From Pseudomonas sp. GM50 (GTDB lineage: Bacteria; Pseudomonadota; Gammaproteobacteria; Pseudomonadales; Pseudomonadaceae), in assembly GCF_000282375.1 (NCBI RefSeq), contig NZ_AKJK01000058.1:21945-85944 (forward strand): DNA of 64,000 bases. Direction: 5' to 3'. Under the pieces are notes generated by a model that had not been told where the DNA came from, made no database searches, and saw only the letters and a program-made list of their open reading frames with translations. Of the stretch, positions 37,480-48,100 are shown one piece after another (the first letter of the stretch is position 1; the number at the start of each line of letters is the position of its first letter). Position numbers and translations under genes: made by a program.

Positions 37480-38781
37480 TTATTGCAAAGTGTGTTGCTC
37501 GATGAACTCCATCGGTTGCAGACCCTCGCGGCTCACGAGTCGATTCAATTCGATCCGTGGCAAGCGAACGGCCAGCAAGCTGATGCCTTCTTCGTCGTGT
37601 TCTTCTTTTTGCACCGCACCGAGTTCGAAAAACTGCGCACGCAGTCGAGCAAAACGTTGCGGCAAGCGCAAGGTGCCAACAAACAAATCACTGCCTAACA
37701 GTTCGGCCACAGCCTGCTTGAGCAGGTCCAGACCGGTACCGTCCTTGGCCGACAACCAGACCCGCTGCGGCTTGCCATCGGCATCGCGCTGGATCTGCGG
37801 CTCAACACCCTCGAGCAAATCGAGTTTGTTGTATACCTCAAGGATCGGCAAGTCTTGCGCCCCGATCTCCCCGAGCACCACCATGACCTGTTCAATCTGG
37901 GCCATACGCTCAGGCTCATGCGCATCGATCACGTGCAGCAGCAGGTCGGAGTTGCTCGACTCTTCGAGCGTAGCCCGAAATGCCTCGACCAGTTTGTGCG
38001 GCAGGTGGCGAATGAAGCCCACGGTGTCGGCCAGCACGATCGGCCCGAGGTCGTCGAGTTCGAGTCGGCGCAAGGTCGGGTCGAGGGTAGCGAATAGCTG
38101 GTCGGCGGCGAAGACGTCGGAATCGGTGACCGAGTTGAACAGCGTCGATTTGCCGGCGTTGGTATAACCCACCAGTGAAACCGTCGGGATGTCAGCACGT
38201 TTGCGCCCGCGACGAGATTGCTCGCGCTGGCTGCGGACCTTTTCCAGGCGCCCCTTGATCTGCCGCAGGCGAACCCGCAACAGGCGCCGGTCGGTTTCCA
38301 ACTGGGTTTCACCCGGGCCGCGCAGACCGATACCGCCCTTCTGCCGTTCAAGGTGAGTCCAGCCACGAACCAGCCGCGTACTCATGTGTTCAAGCTGGGC
38401 CAGTTCGACCTGGAGCTTGCCTTCATGGGTGCGGGCGCGTTGGGCGAAGATATCGAGAATCAAACCCGTGCGGTCGATCACGCGACACTCGAAAATACGT
38501 TCGAGGTTACGTTCCTGACTGGGCGTGAGGATGTGATTGAAAATCACCAGATCGACCTGTTCGGCGCTGACCAGGTCGCGTAACTCTTCGACCTTGCCGC
38601 TGCTGATCAGGGTTTTGGCGGTTGGCCGATGACGCGGCACGTTAAAAAACGCGACGGTCTCGGCGCCTGCCGAAATTGCCAACTCCTGAAACTCCTGCGG
38701 ATCTTCGCGCGCCTCAGGGTCCTGACCATCCAAGTGAACGAGAATTGCCCGCTCACCACCACCGTGGCGCTCAAAGAACAA
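37480..38781 (-). CDS. hflX: GTPase HflX
   Basis: 433 residues from a TTG at 38781 (MFFERHGGGERAILVHLDGQ); AGGAG lies seven bases upstream and no ATG gives a family-like N-terminus. N-terminal HflX domain (about 1-190) with a coiled segment, then the GTPase domain with G1 GYTNAGKSTLFN, G3 DTVGF and G4 NKLD. HflX splits stalled or heat-damaged ribosomes and binds 50S subunits. It sits 12 bases after hfq, the order found widely in gamma-proteobacteria. The TTG start may limit its expression relative to Hfq. Confidence 0.96.
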   Translation of the reverse strand: MFFERHGGGERAILVHLDGQDPEAREDPQEFQELAISAGAETVAFFNVPRHRPTAKTLISSGKVEELRDLVSAEQVDLVIFNHILTPSQERNLERIFECRVIDRTGLILDIFAQRARTHEGKLQVELAQLEHMSTRLVRGWTHLERQKGGIGLRGPGETQLETDRRLLRVRLRQIKGRLEKVRSQREQSRRGRKRADIPTVSLVGYTNAGKSTLFNSVTDSDVFAADQLFATLDPTLRRLELDDLGPIVLADTVGFIRHLPHKLVEAFRATLEESSNSDLLLHVIDAHEPERMAQIEQVMVVLGEIGAQDLPILEVYNKLDLLEGVEPQIQRDADGKPQRVWLSAKDGTGLDLLKQAVAELLGSDLFVGTLRLPQRFARLRAQFFELGAVQKEEHDEEGISLLAVRLPRIELNRLVSREGLQPMEFIEQHTLQ

Positions 38782-38793
38782 AGGAGACTCCTA

Positions 38794-39054
38794 TCAGGCG
38801 TTACCTGGCTCAGCGTCACCTGCTTCGGATTCGGTTGCGCTAGGCAGACGAATTGGACGAACCGGCACCACTGTAGAGATAGCGTGTTTGTAAACCATTT
38901 GGCTAACGGTGTTTTTCAGCAGGATAACGAACTGGTCGAAAGACTCGATCGTGCCTTGCAGTTTGATCCCGTTGACCAGGTAGATGGAAACCCCCACTTT
39001 CTCTTTACGTAAAGTATTCAAGTAAGGGTCTTGTAGCGAATGCCCTTTTGACAT
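38794..39054 (-). CDS. hfq: RNA chaperone Hfq
   Basis: 86 residues from the ATG at 39054, with AAAGGAG upstream. The hexameric Sm-like protein pairs small RNAs with mRNAs and, in Pseudomonas, works with Crc in catabolite repression. Sm1 ([20 protein letters not shown]) and Sm2 ([10 protein letters not shown]) are intact, as is the proximal-site QDPYLN segment. KVGVSIYL has Gly where many gamma-proteobacterial Hfq have Pro. The C-terminal tail is short and acidic ([15 protein letters not shown]). Confidence 0.98.
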   Translation of the reverse strand: MSKGHSLQDPYLNTLRKEKVGVSIYLVNGIKLQGTIESFDQFVILLKNTVSQMVYKHAISTVVPVRPIRLPSATESEAGDAEPGNA

Positions 39055-39148
39055 GTGCCGCACTCCTTTAAGGATTCAATATAAAAAATAGGTAAACAGA
39101 TGGCTTGGGGCCGTCACACCCCCAAGGATAGACGGCAATTGCAAGGAC

Positions 39149-40120
39149 TCAGCTCAATATGGAGATGGTCCCGAGGTATTTCAAGGCGCGCGGCAGATTG
39201 TCGCAATCGAGGCTGTCCAACCAGTGTAAATCAGCCCAACTGCGCAGCCAGGTGAACTGGCGCTTTGCCAATTGGCGCGTGGCAATGATTCCACGCTCCT
39301 GCATCTCGGCTTGCGTCAGCTTGCCATCCAGGTAATCCCAGACTTGTCGATAGCCTACAGCACGTATAGACGGCATCCCCGAATGCAAGTCACCTCTATC
39401 TCGCAGGGCTACGACCTCGTCTATGAATCCCTGTTCCAACATATTTGTGAATCTTTGTTTAATGCGCTCGTGCAGTACCTGGCGATTTGCCGGAGCGATG
39501 GCCAAGTTCGCGACAGTATAGGGCAATTGTTGCAGTCCCGAAGCGGCTGCTTCAGTACTTTGCGCAGATTGTCGCAAGCGTAGCTCAGTCATGCTCTGAC
39601 CACTGACGCGATAAACTTCCAGCGCGCGACTGAGGCGCTGCGGATCGTTCGGATGAATTCGCGCTGCAGATTGCGGATCGATGACCGCCAATTGATCGTG
39701 CAGGGCCTGCCAGCCAAGGCGTGCAGCCTCTTCTTCGATTTGCGCGCGCACCTGCGGATCAGCCGCCGGCATGTCGGCCAGACCTTCGAGCAAAGCCTTG
39801 TAGTAGAGCATTGTGCCGCCTACCAGCAGCGGAATTTTGCCTCGCGCGGTGATCTCGGCCATGGCCTCAAGCGCATCGCGACGAAAATCCGCAGCGGAAT
39901 AACTCTCGGCCGGGTCGAGAATATCGATCAAGCGATGCGGAAATTCGGCCAACAACTCTTTGGAAGGCTTGGCGGTGCCAATGTCCATGCCACGGTAAAC
40001 CAGCGCCGAATCGACGCTGATCAGCTCGCAGGGCAAAACTTTGGTGAGTTCGATGGCCAGGTCGGTCTTGCCGGCAGCCGTCGGCCCCATCAGGAAAATC
40101 GCAGGAGGGAGCTGGCTCAT
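39149..40120 (-). CDS. miaA: tRNA dimethylallyltransferase
   Basis: 323 residues from the ATG at 40120, which overlaps the mutL stop by one base. It transfers dimethylallyl to A37 of tRNAs reading UNN codons. The P-loop [11 protein letters not shown] is at the N-terminus and the conserved [16 protein letters not shown] and [11 protein letters not shown] segments follow. The longer frame upstream (to 40195) lies inside mutL and is not used. hfq follows after 94 bases and is often also read from promoters within miaA. Confidence 0.97.
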   Translation of the reverse strand: MSQLPPAIFLMGPTAAGKTDLAIELTKVLPCELISVDSALVYRGMDIGTAKPSKELLAEFPHRLIDILDPAESYSAADFRRDALEAMAEITARGKIPLLVGGTMLYYKALLEGLADMPAADPQVRAQIEEEAARLGWQALHDQLAVIDPQSAARIHPNDPQRLSRALEVYRVSGQSMTELRLRQSAQSTEAAASGLQQLPYTVANLAIAPANRQVLHERIKQRFTNMLEQGFIDEVVALRDRGDLHSGMPSIRAVGYRQVWDYLDGKLTQAEMQERGIIATRQLAKRQFTWLRSWADLHWLDSLDCDNLPRALKYLGTISILS

Positions 40121-42030
40121 CAACGACCGCGCAAAAACAGTTTGTCCAGATCGTCCAGGCCCAATTGGGTCCAGGTCGGTCGGCCATGGTTGCATTGACC
40201 GCTGCGTTCGGTGTTTTCCATGTCCCGCAGCAGACCGTTCATTTCCGGCAAGGCCAGACGCCGATTCGCGCGAATCGCGCCGTGGCAGGCCATGGTGCCG
40301 AGCAGTTCGTTCAGGTGTGCCTGAATCCGGTCGCTGGTGCCGTACTCCATCAAATCCGCCAGAACGTCGCTGACCAATCGATTCGCTTCAGCCTGTTTCA
40401 GCAACGCGGGGATTTGCCGGATCGCCAGCGACTCCGGGCCAAGACGCTGCAACTCAAAGCCCAACCGCTGGAACCACGCGACGTGTTCTTCGGCGCAATC
40501 GGCTTCGCGCTGACTGACCGCCAGGGACTCCGGCACCAACAGCGGCTGACCACTCAGACCTTCGCTGGCCATGGCGACTTTCAAGCGTTCGTACATGATC
40601 CGCTCGTGGGCGGCGTGCATGTCCACCAGCACCAGGCCCTGGGCGTTTTCCGAAAGAATATAGATGCCCTTGAGCTGCGCCAGCGCATAGCCCAGCGGCG
40701 GAATGTCGTCCTGCCCGGCCGGCAGCGCGACCGCGTTGGCTTCGGGCAACGGCGCGAAGAACTCACGGTAGGCCGCTTGAGCTTCGGCGACGGGCACGCC
40801 GGATTGAGGCCGCGGCGTGTATTGATACTGATAACCGGCGCCAGCGCCCGAGCCAGCCGGCGTGTTGAACGACGGTTGTGCCTGAGGCTGTTCCAGCAGC
40901 GCATTGGCCGCCAGACGCATTTCGCCTTGCGGACCGAACTCACCGGCATCGAGCCCGGTGGGCCGGACAATGGCCGTCGCAACAGGCGCGGCCAGATGAT
41001 CTTCCGGCCGCACATCGCCGAGGGCGCGGTGCAAAGTGCCATAGAGGAAATCGTGAACCATGCGCCCGTCACGGAAGCGTACTTCGTGCTTGGTCGGGTG
41101 CACGTTGACGTCAACGCCCGCCGGATCGACTTCGAAAAACAGCACGAACGTCGGGTGCCGACCGTTGAACAGCACGTCGCGATAAGCCTGGCGCACCGCG
41201 TGGGCCACCAGTTTGTCGCGCACGGCGCGGCCGTTCACGAAGAAATATTGCAAGTCCGCCTGGCTGCGGTTAAAGGTCGGCAACCCGACCCAGCCCCACA
41301 AATGCAGGCCATTGCGCTCGATTTCGATCGGCAGCGCCTGCTCCAGAAAACCCGCCCCGCAGATCGCTGCCACACGCCGGGCGCGGGCCGCGTCATCGTG
41401 GGCTTCGTGCAGGCTGAGGATGGTTTTGCCGTTGTGGCGCAGATGGAATGCCACATCGAACCGCGCCAGCGCCAGACGCTTGATCACTTCTTGCAGGTGA
41501 TCGAACTCGGTTTTCTCGGTCTTGAGAAACTTGCGGCGCGCCGGGGTGTTGAAGAACAAATCGCGCACTTCCACCGAAGTCCCCACCGGGTGGGCCGCCG
41601 GTTGCACGCGAGGCGCCATGTCCCGGCCTTCGGTTTCCACCTGCCAGGCCTGATCGGCATCGCGAGTGCGGGACGTCAGGGTCAGACGCGCCACGGAGCT
41701 GATGGACGCCAGCGCCTCACCACGAAACCCCAGGCTCATCACCTGCTCAAGGTCTTCCAGGTTACGAATCTTGCTCGTGGCGTGACGGGCCAGGGCCAAA
41801 GGCAGGTCATCGGCAGAAATGCCGCTACCGTCGTCGCGCACCCGCAGCAACTTGACGCCGCCCTGCTCCACATCGACATCGATGCGTTTGGCGCCGGAGT
41901 CGAGGCTGTTCTCCAGCAACTCCTTGATCACCGAGGCCGGGCGCTCAACCACTTCACCGGCGGCGATCTGGTTCGCCAGCCGCGGGCTGAGCAGCTCGAT
42001 GCGCGCAGTGTTGGTCAGCACCTGGTTCAT
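40120..42030 (-). CDS. mutL: DNA mismatch repair protein MutL
   Basis: 636 residues. The N-terminal GHKL ATPase shows [30 protein letters not shown] and [11 protein letters not shown] long linker (about 340-440) precedes the dimerisation domain. The endonuclease metal motif is present as [12 protein letters not shown], fitting DxHA(x)2E(x)4E, so this MutL is predicted to nick DNA, unlike the E. coli protein. It couples MutS recognition to strand removal. The start overlaps the amiB stop by four bases, and the stop overlaps miaA. Confidence 0.97.
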   Translation of the reverse strand: MNQVLTNTARIELLSPRLANQIAAGEVVERPASVIKELLENSLDSGAKRIDVDVEQGGVKLLRVRDDGSGISADDLPLALARHATSKIRNLEDLEQVMSLGFRGEALASISSVARLTLTSRTRDADQAWQVETEGRDMAPRVQPAAHPVGTSVEVRDLFFNTPARRKFLKTEKTEFDHLQEVIKRLALARFDVAFHLRHNGKTILSLHEAHDDAARARRVAAICGAGFLEQALPIEIERNGLHLWGWVGLPTFNRSQADLQYFFVNGRAVRDKLVAHAVRQAYRDVLFNGRHPTFVLFFEVDPAGVDVNVHPTKHEVRFRDGRMVHDFLYGTLHRALGDVRPEDHLAAPVATAIVRPTGLDAGEFGPQGEMRLAANALLEQPQAQPSFNTPAGSGAGAGYQYQYTPRPQSGVPVAEAQAAYREFFAPLPEANAVALPAGQDDIPPLGYALAQLKGIYILSENAQGLVLVDMHAAHERIMYERLKVAMASEGLSGQPLLVPESLAVSQREADCAEEHVAWFQRLGFELQRLGPESLAIRQIPALLKQAEANRLVSDVLADLMEYGTSDRIQAHLNELLGTMACHGAIRANRRLALPEMNGLLRDMENTERSGQCNHGRPTWTQLGLDDLDKLFLRGR

Positions 42031-43457
42031 TCTTTGGCCGCCAGTTCAGTGCCTGGGATGGTCAGAGTCTGACCAATCTTCAGCTCGTCACTTTTCAAGT
42101 TGTTTGCATTACGCAAGGTGGCTGGGGACACCTGATAACGCACGGCGATCATCGCCAGCGTTTCGCCGGGGTTCACGCGATGGTCACGTGGGCCCTGAGC
42201 GATCTTGCCGGAGTCGCGCAGCCAGGCGATGTAGGTGCCCGGCGGTGGATTCTGCTGGAAGAACTGCCGCACGCCGCTGCTGATAGACCGCGCCAGCGCT
42301 TGCTGGTGGTTCGCTGCGGCAAGCTTGGAAGCTTCGTTGGCGTTGGAGATAAACCCGGTTTCCACCAGGATCGACGGGATGTCCGGCGACTTCAGCACCA
42401 TGAACCCGGCTTGCTCTACGCGCTGTTTGTGCAGCGGCGTGACGCGGCCGATGTTGCTCAAGACTTTCTGGCCAACGTTGAGGCTGGATGTCAGGGAAGC
42501 GGTCATCGACAAATCGAGCAACACGCCGGCCAGCATGCGGTCCTTGTCATCGAGACTGACGTTGCCGGCACCACCGATCAAGTCGGAACGGTTTTCGCTG
42601 TCGGCCAGCCAACGGGCGGTCTCCGACGTAGCGCCGCGGTCGGACAGGGCGAACACCGACGCACCGAATGCGGCGGCCGAAGGCGCGGCGTCGGCGTGGA
42701 TCGAAACGAACAGGTCGGCGCCCTTCTTGCGGGCGATTTCGGTACGACCGCGCAACGGAATGAAGTAGTCGCCGGTGCGCGTCAGTTCGGCGCGGAAGCC
42801 TTTCATGCCATTGACCTGACGCTGCAGTTCACGGGCGATGGCCAGCACCACGTCTTTCTCACGCTGACCGCGAGAGCCCGAGGCGCCCGGATCTTCGCCG
42901 CCGTGGCCGGCATCGATCACCACAATGATGTCGCGCTTGCCGGCTGGGGCGGGCGGCAATTTGATCGAAGGCTCGGATGGTGCGACAGGGACCGCAGGCA
43001 ACGTCGCCACGGACGGCGTTGGCGCAGGCGGTGGTGCGGCGTCGGCCGCGTTGTCGAACAGGTCGACGACCAGGCGATTGCCGTATTGGGCGTTTGGCGC
43101 CAGGGTGAAGCTTTTTGGCGTGACGGCTTTTTTCAGGTCGATGACCACCCGCAGGTCGGTCGGCGTGCGCTGAGCCGAGCGCATCGCGGTGATCGGGGTG
43201 TTCGAGGTATTGACGTTCAGCGGCGACCCCAGAGTTGCACCATTAATGTCGATCACCAGCCGATCCGGGGAGGTCAGGGTAAAAACGCTGTGCTGGACAG
43301 GCCCTGTCAGGTCAAACACCAGTCGCGTGTTGTCCGGCGCCCGCCACAGGCGAACACTGTTGACCTTCGTCTCGGCCACAGCGTCGACGGTCACCGCCAA
43401 AAACAACAATCCTACGGCAGCAACCAACGCGCGAAAGCGCATACCTAACCCCATCAT
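42027..43457 (-). CDS. amiB: N-acetylmuramoyl-L-alanine amidase AmiB
   Basis: 476 residues from the ATG at 43457; an in-frame ATG five codons later is an equally plausible start. A signal peptide ends near VDAVAETKV. An AMIN septal-targeting domain spans about 28-140. A zinc amidase_3 domain (about 175-400) begins [16 protein letters not shown] with the first zinc His and a downstream Glu. A LysM domain closes the protein ([20 protein letters not shown]). It cleaves septal peptidoglycan during daughter-cell separation. Directly follows tsaE and overlaps mutL. Confidence 0.96.
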   Translation of the reverse strand: MMGLGMRFRALVAAVGLLFLAVTVDAVAETKVNSVRLWRAPDNTRLVFDLTGPVQHSVFTLTSPDRLVIDINGATLGSPLNVNTSNTPITAMRSAQRTPTDLRVVIDLKKAVTPKSFTLAPNAQYGNRLVVDLFDNAADAAPPPAPTPSVATLPAVPVAPSEPSIKLPPAPAGKRDIIVVIDAGHGGEDPGASGSRGQREKDVVLAIARELQRQVNGMKGFRAELTRTGDYFIPLRGRTEIARKKGADLFVSIHADAAPSAAAFGASVFALSDRGATSETARWLADSENRSDLIGGAGNVSLDDKDRMLAGVLLDLSMTASLTSSLNVGQKVLSNIGRVTPLHKQRVEQAGFMVLKSPDIPSILVETGFISNANEASKLAAANHQQALARSISSGVRQFFQQNPPPGTYIAWLRDSGKIAQGPRDHRVNPGETLAMIAVRYQVSPATLRNANNLKSDELKIGQTLTIPGTELAAKE

Positions 43458-43928
43458 TTAATTGGATTCCAATGCCAAAGCGGCACACCACGACTCGCCA
43501 CGCGAGCCCTGGGGCAAAATTTTCAGCGAACGCCCGCTGTCTTGCGGGCTAATGGTAATGGTCAGGTCGGGCTTTGGCAAAAAGCCTGCACCGTTACGGG
43601 GCCATTCGATCAGGCACAACGCGTCGTCTTCGAAATAGTCGCGGATGCCGAGGTACTCCAGCTCCTCCGGATCGACCAGTCGATAGAGGTCGAAATGGAA
43701 GGCGCGGACCTCTCCAATCTCGTATGGCTCGACCAGGGTGAAGGTCGGACTTTTTACCGCCCCCGTATGCCCCAGGCCACGAATAATGCCCCTGGACAGC
43801 GTGGTTTTCCCGGCGCCCAGATCTCCCTCGAGAAAAATCAGACCGTGCCCTTCAGTGGTTTGTGCGATGCGCGCACCAAACGCGGTCATCGCCTCTTCAT
43901 CAGCCAGGTACAGGGTTACTTCAGACAC
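43458..43928 (-). CDS. tsaE: tRNA threonylcarbamoyladenosine synthesis ATPase TsaE
   Basis: 156 residues. Walker A is EGDLGAGKTTLSRG, and the family hallmark PTFTLVEPYEIG follows. TsaE works with TsaB and TsaD to place t6A at position 37 of tRNAs reading ANN codons. Its start lies 13 bases inside the end of the upstream nnr gene, and amiB begins directly after its stop codon. This tight packing implies one transcript. Confidence 0.97.
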   Translation of the reverse strand: MSEVTLYLADEEAMTAFGARIAQTTEGHGLIFLEGDLGAGKTTLSRGIIRGLGHTGAVKSPTFTLVEPYEIGEVRAFHFDLYRLVDPEELEYLGIRDYFEDDALCLIEWPRNGAGFLPKPDLTITISPQDSGRSLKILPQGSRGESWCAALALESN

Positions 43929-45415
43929 GGTGCTTGCTCCTCCAACAACTGACGAATGGCTGGAATCAGATCACTGGCCGCCAGCCCACGGCCGAATTCA
44001 CCTTGTTGCGCGCCGGCATTGGCGTGCAGCCAAACCGCCAGGCACGCCGCGTCATACGCGTCCATGCCCTGAGCGAGCAAGGCACCGACCAGACCGGCCA
44101 GCACATCGCCCAAACCGGCAGATGCCATGGCCGGATGGCCCTGATGACACAACGCCAGGCGCCCGTCGGGGCTGGCGACCAAGCTGCCGGCGCCTTTGAG
44201 CACCACGACAGCTGTATATTTTTTGCTCAATGCATGGGCAGCGGCCGGGCGGTCGGCCTGAACATCGGCCGTCGATAGCCCCAGTAATCGCGCCGCCTCG
44301 CCAGGGTGCGGCGTGATAACACAACGTGCGGGCAAACTCACGCCACCTTCGGCCAGCAGGTTCAACGCATCGGCGTCCCAGACTTGCGGCAACGGCGCAT
44401 TGGCCGCGGCCGACAACAGACTGCGCCCCCAAGCGGCCTGCCCCAGCCCCGGGCCGACGACCAGCACCGTGACCGTCTCAAGCAGCCCCATCAATTGATT
44501 GGCCGACGAAGTGCCGAGCACCATCGCTTCTGGCAAACGCGCCAAGGCGGCTGGAACATGTTCGTTGCGGGTGGCCACAGACACCATGCCGGCGCCGCTG
44601 CGCAAAGCACTTTGTGCACCGAGCAGGATGGCGCCGCCAAAACCACGATCACCGCCGATCAGCAATACATGACCAAATTTGCCTTTGTGGGCAGTTGGAG
44701 CGCGAGCGGACAGACGCGGCACATTACCGGCCGTCAGGCGACGAGCACTGACCGTGGCCCCGATAAACGTCTCGGGGGCGGCTAGCAGATCATTGAATAC
44801 CAAATCGCCAACCACATCCGCAGCGTCACCGGTGAACAGACCCAGCTTCAAACCGATGAACGTCACCGTCAGGTCCGCTCGAACCGCAATGCCGAGCTCG
44901 CGCCCCGTATCGGCGCACAGCCCCGAAGGGATATCCACCGCCGCAACGGGTAGCCCACTGGCGTTGATCGCGGCGATGACACTGGCATACGGCTCGCGTA
45001 CTTCACCGGTCAGGCCGGTGCCGAGCAAGGCATCCAGCACGATGCCGCGTAACTCGCAGTGCGCATTCCAGCCTTGAATGGCGACGCCCTCGGCTACCGC
45101 CTCGGCATGGGCCGCAGCGGCATCGCCCTGCAAACGCCCGGGATCACCGGCGGCCAGCACCCGCACATGCCAGCCGGCACGTCGGGCCAACACGGCCACC
45201 AGGTAACCGTCGCCCGCATTATTGCCGTGGCCGGCCACCACGCTCAATTCGTGTGCCGTAGGCCAATGGCGGACCAGCGCGCGCCAGGTCGCCCGCGCCG
45301 CACGTTGCATCAATTCGAAGCCCGGTGTACCGGCCGCAATCAGGCTCGCATCGAGCCCTCGGACTTGCGCGGCGCTATACAGCGCGTCGGGTAATTCATC
45401 TTTAGTGTGCGGCAT
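43916..45415 (-). CDS. nnr: Bifunctional NAD(P)H-hydrate epimerase / dehydratase
   Basis: 499 residues. The N-terminal YjeF epimerase domain (about 10-215) interconverts R and S forms of hydrated NAD(P)H; GHGNNAGDGYLVA is its nucleotide loop. The C-terminal ribokinase-like domain (about 230-490) dehydrates the S form with ADP; the GxGD anion hole is in SAGLGDVLAGL. The enzyme repairs damaged NAD(P)H. It heads the nnr-tsaE-amiB-mutL-miaA gene chain and is divergent from queG across 63 bases. Confidence 0.97.
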   Translation of the reverse strand: MPHTKDELPDALYSAAQVRGLDASLIAAGTPGFELMQRAARATWRALVRHWPTAHELSVVAGHGNNAGDGYLVAVLARRAGWHVRVLAAGDPGRLQGDAAAAHAEAVAEGVAIQGWNAHCELRGIVLDALLGTGLTGEVREPYASVIAAINASGLPVAAVDIPSGLCADTGRELGIAVRADLTVTFIGLKLGLFTGDAADVVGDLVFNDLLAAPETFIGATVSARRLTAGNVPRLSARAPTAHKGKFGHVLLIGGDRGFGGAILLGAQSALRSGAGMVSVATRNEHVPAALARLPEAMVLGTSSANQLMGLLETVTVLVVGPGLGQAAWGRSLLSAAANAPLPQVWDADALNLLAEGGVSLPARCVITPHPGEAARLLGLSTADVQADRPAAAHALSKKYTAVVVLKGAGSLVASPDGRLALCHQGHPAMASAGLGDVLAGLVGALLAQGMDAYDAACLAVWLHANAGAQQGEFGRGLAASDLIPAIRQLLEEQAPCLK

Positions 45416-45478
45416 GCGTCTTCAGGCTCCGATGTCTGGCAGAATTATACGCACCTCAGCTCCGGTTTCTCTCGCCTC

Positions 45479-46567
45479 ATGCCCGCTATTACCACAGACC
45501 TGCCCGCCCTCGCCCAATCCATCAAGGACTGGGGCCGCGAGCTGGGCTTTCAGCAAGTCGGCATCAGCGGCCTCGACCTGGCCGAGCATGAGCAGCACCT
45601 GGAGCGCTGGCTCGCGGCCGGCTACCACGGCGAAATGGAGTATATGGGCGCCCACGGCAGCAAACGTTCGCACCCGGAAGAACTGGTGCCCGGCACCTTG
45701 CGAGTCGTTTCCCTGCGCATGGACTACCTGCCGGGCGACACCGAAATGGCCAAACGCCTGGCCCAACCGGAAAAAGCCTACGTGTCGCGTTATGCCTTGG
45801 GCCGCGATTACCACAAATTGATCCGTAAACGCGTGCAACAACTGGCAGAAAAAATTCAGGCAGTGATCGGCCCGTTCGGCTACCGCGCCTTTGTCGACAG
45901 CGCCCCGGTACTGGAAAAAGCCATCGCCGAACAGGCTGGCCTTGGCTGGATCGGCAAAAACACGTTGGTCTTGAATCGCAAGGCTGGCAGCTACTTCTTC
46001 CTCAGCGAACTGTTCGTCGACCTGCCGCTGCCGGTGGACCCGCCCCACGCCACCGAACACTGCGGTCGCTGCACCGCCTGTCTGGACATCTGCCCGACCA
46101 ACGCCTTTGTCGGCCCGTATGTACTGGACGCCCGGCGCTGCATTTCGTACCTGACCATCGAACTGAAAAGTGCGATCCCTGAAGATTTGCGGCCGCTGAT
46201 CGGCAATCGGGTGTTCGGTTGCGATGACTGTCAGATCGTCTGCCCATGGAACCGCTTCGCCCGACCTTCCGGGGAAAGTGATTTCAAGCCACGGCACAAT
46301 CTGGACAACGCCGAACTGGCCGAACTGTTCATGTGGGATGAAGAGAAGTTCCTCAGCAGCACCGAAGGCTCACCGCTCAGACGTGCGGGTTACGAGCGTT
46401 GGTTGCGCAATCTGGCGGTCGGCCTGGGTAATGCGCCGTCAAGCATTCCGGTGCTGGAAGCGCTGAAGGCACGGCGGGACTATCCGTCGGATCTGGTGCG
46501 CGAGCATGTCGAATGGGCTTTGAAGCAACATGAGCAGCGCGCTGGCAACCTTGGAACTCGACCTTAA
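45479..46567 (+). CDS. queG: Epoxyqueuosine reductase QueG
   Basis: 362 residues from the ATG at 45479; the frame runs upstream to 45407 but overlaps the divergent nnr start. QueG reduces epoxyqueuosine to queuosine in tRNA, using cobalamin and two 4Fe-4S clusters. Cluster cysteines are in CGRCTACLDICPTNAF and CDDCQIVCPWN. Conserved PVLEKAIAEQAGLGWIGKNT lies between the DUF1730 and ferredoxin parts. Divergent from nnr, whose promoter must share the 63-bp gap. Confidence 0.96.
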   Translation: MPAITTDLPALAQSIKDWGRELGFQQVGISGLDLAEHEQHLERWLAAGYHGEMEYMGAHGSKRSHPEELVPGTLRVVSLRMDYLPGDTEMAKRLAQPEKAYVSRYALGRDYHKLIRKRVQQLAEKIQAVIGPFGYRAFVDSAPVLEKAIAEQAGLGWIGKNTLVLNRKAGSYFFLSELFVDLPLPVDPPHATEHCGRCTACLDICPTNAFVGPYVLDARRCISYLTIELKSAIPEDLRPLIGNRVFGCDDCQIVCPWNRFARPSGESDFKPRHNLDNAELAELFMWDEEKFLSSTEGSPLRRAGYERWLRNLAVGLGNAPSSIPVLEALKARRDYPSDLVREHVEWALKQHEQRAGNLGTRP

Positions 46568-46568
46568 C

Positions 46569-46621
46569 AAATAGGGTAATTAGACGATGAATTACCCCAT
46601 TTGAAGTCGAATTACCCCGTT
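46569..46621. repeat. Three copies of an AATTACCCC motif, two forming a hairpin
   Basis: AAATAGGGTAATT (46569-46581) pairs with AATTACCCCATTT (46590-46602) with one mismatch. A third copy, AATTACCCCGTT, follows in direct orientation at 46610-46621. It lies between the convergent queG and TRIC-family genes, so it may be a terminator; the third copy is unexplained. Confidence 0.6.
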
Positions 46622-46656
46622 AAGAGTAAATCGCACACACGACCAGCAACCTTCGA

Positions 46657-47268
46657 TCATGCCTCGTCGTTATAAACAAACTTGGGCATTTCCCAGTGGA
46701 AGCGGATCGCCAGCAAGCGCAGCAGGAAGCCGCCGAACAGGGTGATCAGGATCGACTGTTCGCCGGGTAATTGCAGGTAGATGCAGAGCAGGTAGCACCA
46801 CGCCGCGGCAAACGAGACGCTGGCGTAGAGCTCGCGGCGGAAGATCAGTGGGATGTCGTTGCAGAAGATGTCCCGCAAGATGCCGCCAAACACGCCGGTG
46901 ATCACGCCGCTGACCGAGGCCACCAGCATGCCGTGGCCCATTTCCAGGGCAGTCATGCAGCCGATCAGGGTGAACGCCACCAGGCCCACGGCATCGAGCA
47001 CCAGAAACAGCGAGCGCAGGTGGCGCATCCAGCGGGCGATGAAGATCGTCAGCATCGCCGCGACGGAGGTCAACACCAGGTATTCCGGGTGTTTGACCCA
47101 GGTCAGCGGGTAGTGGCCAAGCAGCACGTCGCGCACCGAACCGCCGCCCAGCGCCGTGACGCACGCGATCAGCACCACACCAAACCAGTCCATGCCGCGA
47201 CGGCCCGCAGACAGGGCGCCAGTCATGGCTTCGGCAGTAATGGCGATCAGGTAGAGCATCAGCAACAT
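46657..47268 (-). CDS. TRIC-family cation channel (UPF0126, YadS/YicG-like)
   Basis: 203 residues with about seven membrane helices in two homologous halves. Each half carries a glycine-rich kinked helix: TALGGGSVRDVLLGHYPLTW and GVITGVFGGILRDIFCND. These are the pore-lining motifs of prokaryotic trimeric intracellular cation channels, thought to pass potassium or sodium ions. E. coli YadS has also been linked to glycine uptake, so the substrate is uncertain. It stands alone, convergent with queG and followed upstream by a REP pair and orn. Confidence 0.9.
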   Translation of the reverse strand: MLLMLYLIAITAEAMTGALSAGRRGMDWFGVVLIACVTALGGGSVRDVLLGHYPLTWVKHPEYLVLTSVAAMLTIFIARWMRHLRSLFLVLDAVGLVAFTLIGCMTALEMGHGMLVASVSGVITGVFGGILRDIFCNDIPLIFRRELYASVSFAAAWCYLLCIYLQLPGEQSILITLFGGFLLRLLAIRFHWEMPKFVYNDEA

Positions 47269-47357
47269 GGTGGCGGTCCTGGCAGGAAGGCGCGCAGTCT
47301 AGCCATTTAGGGCAGGCACCAAAAGGGGGCACTCATTCAAATAGACCGCATCGCCTT

Positions 47358-47425
47358 CTTCGCGGGCAAGCCTCGCTCCTACAGGTACAACGCAGGCCCC
47401 GTAGGAGCGAGGCTTGCCCGCGAAG
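47358..47425. repeat. REP pair (REPIN), CTTCGCGGGCAAGCCTCGCT family
   Basis: Inverted arms with a 12-base spacer, between orn and the TRIC-family gene. Confidence 0.9.
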
Positions 47426-47450
47426 GCGTCAGAACAGACACACCACCCAA

Positions 47451-47993
47451 TCAGAACTTGATGAAATTCTTGCGGTAGTGCTGAAGCTCGGCGATCGATT
47501 CGCGGATGTCGTCCAGGGCCAGGTGGGTGCTGCCCTTTTTGAAGCTGTCGCGTACGTCCGGCGCCCAGCGTGCGGCCAACTCTTTAAGGGTCGACACGTC
47601 TAGGTTGCGGTAGTGGAAGTAGCTTTCCAGCGATTTCATGTGGGTATAAAGGAAGCGACGGTCCTGGCAGATGCTGTTGCCGCAGATCGGCGACTTGCCC
47701 TTCGGCACCCATTTTTCCAGGAAAGCGATGGTCTCGGCTTCGGCTTCGGCCATGCTGATACGGCTGTCGCGAACCCGCTGGGTCAGCCCGGAGCCGCCGT
47801 GCTGACGGGTATTCCACTCGTCCATGCCGGCGAGGATCTCGTCGCTGTGGTGGATGGCGATCACCGGACCTTCGGCCAAGGTGTTCAAATTACTGTCGGT
47901 GATGATGGTGGCCATCTCGATGATGACGTCGGTATCAGGGTTCAGACCGGTCATTTCCAGGTCGATCCAGATCAGGTTCAGCGGGTTTTGCAT
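47451..47993 (-). CDS. orn: Oligoribonuclease
   Basis: 180 residues. A DEDDh 3'-5' exonuclease; the first acidic pair is in [16 protein letters not shown] and the C-terminal His/Asp in [14 protein letters not shown]. It degrades dinucleotides at the end of RNA decay and is the enzyme that clears pGpG, so it indirectly sets c-di-GMP levels in Pseudomonas. Complete. Divergent from rsgA across 107 bases, the conserved arrangement. Confidence 0.98.
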   Translation of the reverse strand: MQNPLNLIWIDLEMTGLNPDTDVIIEMATIITDSNLNTLAEGPVIAIHHSDEILAGMDEWNTRQHGGSGLTQRVRDSRISMAEAEAETIAFLEKWVPKGKSPICGNSICQDRRFLYTHMKSLESYFHYRNLDVSTLKELAARWAPDVRDSFKKGSTHLALDDIRESIAELQHYRKNFIKF

Positions 47994-48100
47994 GAGTCGG
48001 CTCCTCGGCGTAGGTGCGCAGTTTAGCCTAGGGAGGCCACCGGGCGTGCTAAACTCGCGGCCGTTTTACCTAATCGCTGCATTCTCGATACGGAACACCC

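Noticed and set aside
38794..39054. Gly in place of Pro before the Sm1 strand of Hfq
   Set aside because: I recall the same residue in other fluorescens-group Hfq proteins, so it is probably lineage-typical rather than a defect.
40120..42030. MutL checked for loss of the endonuclease motif as in E. coli
   Set aside because: The DxHA(x)2E(x)4E motif is present, so nothing is unusual for Pseudomonas.
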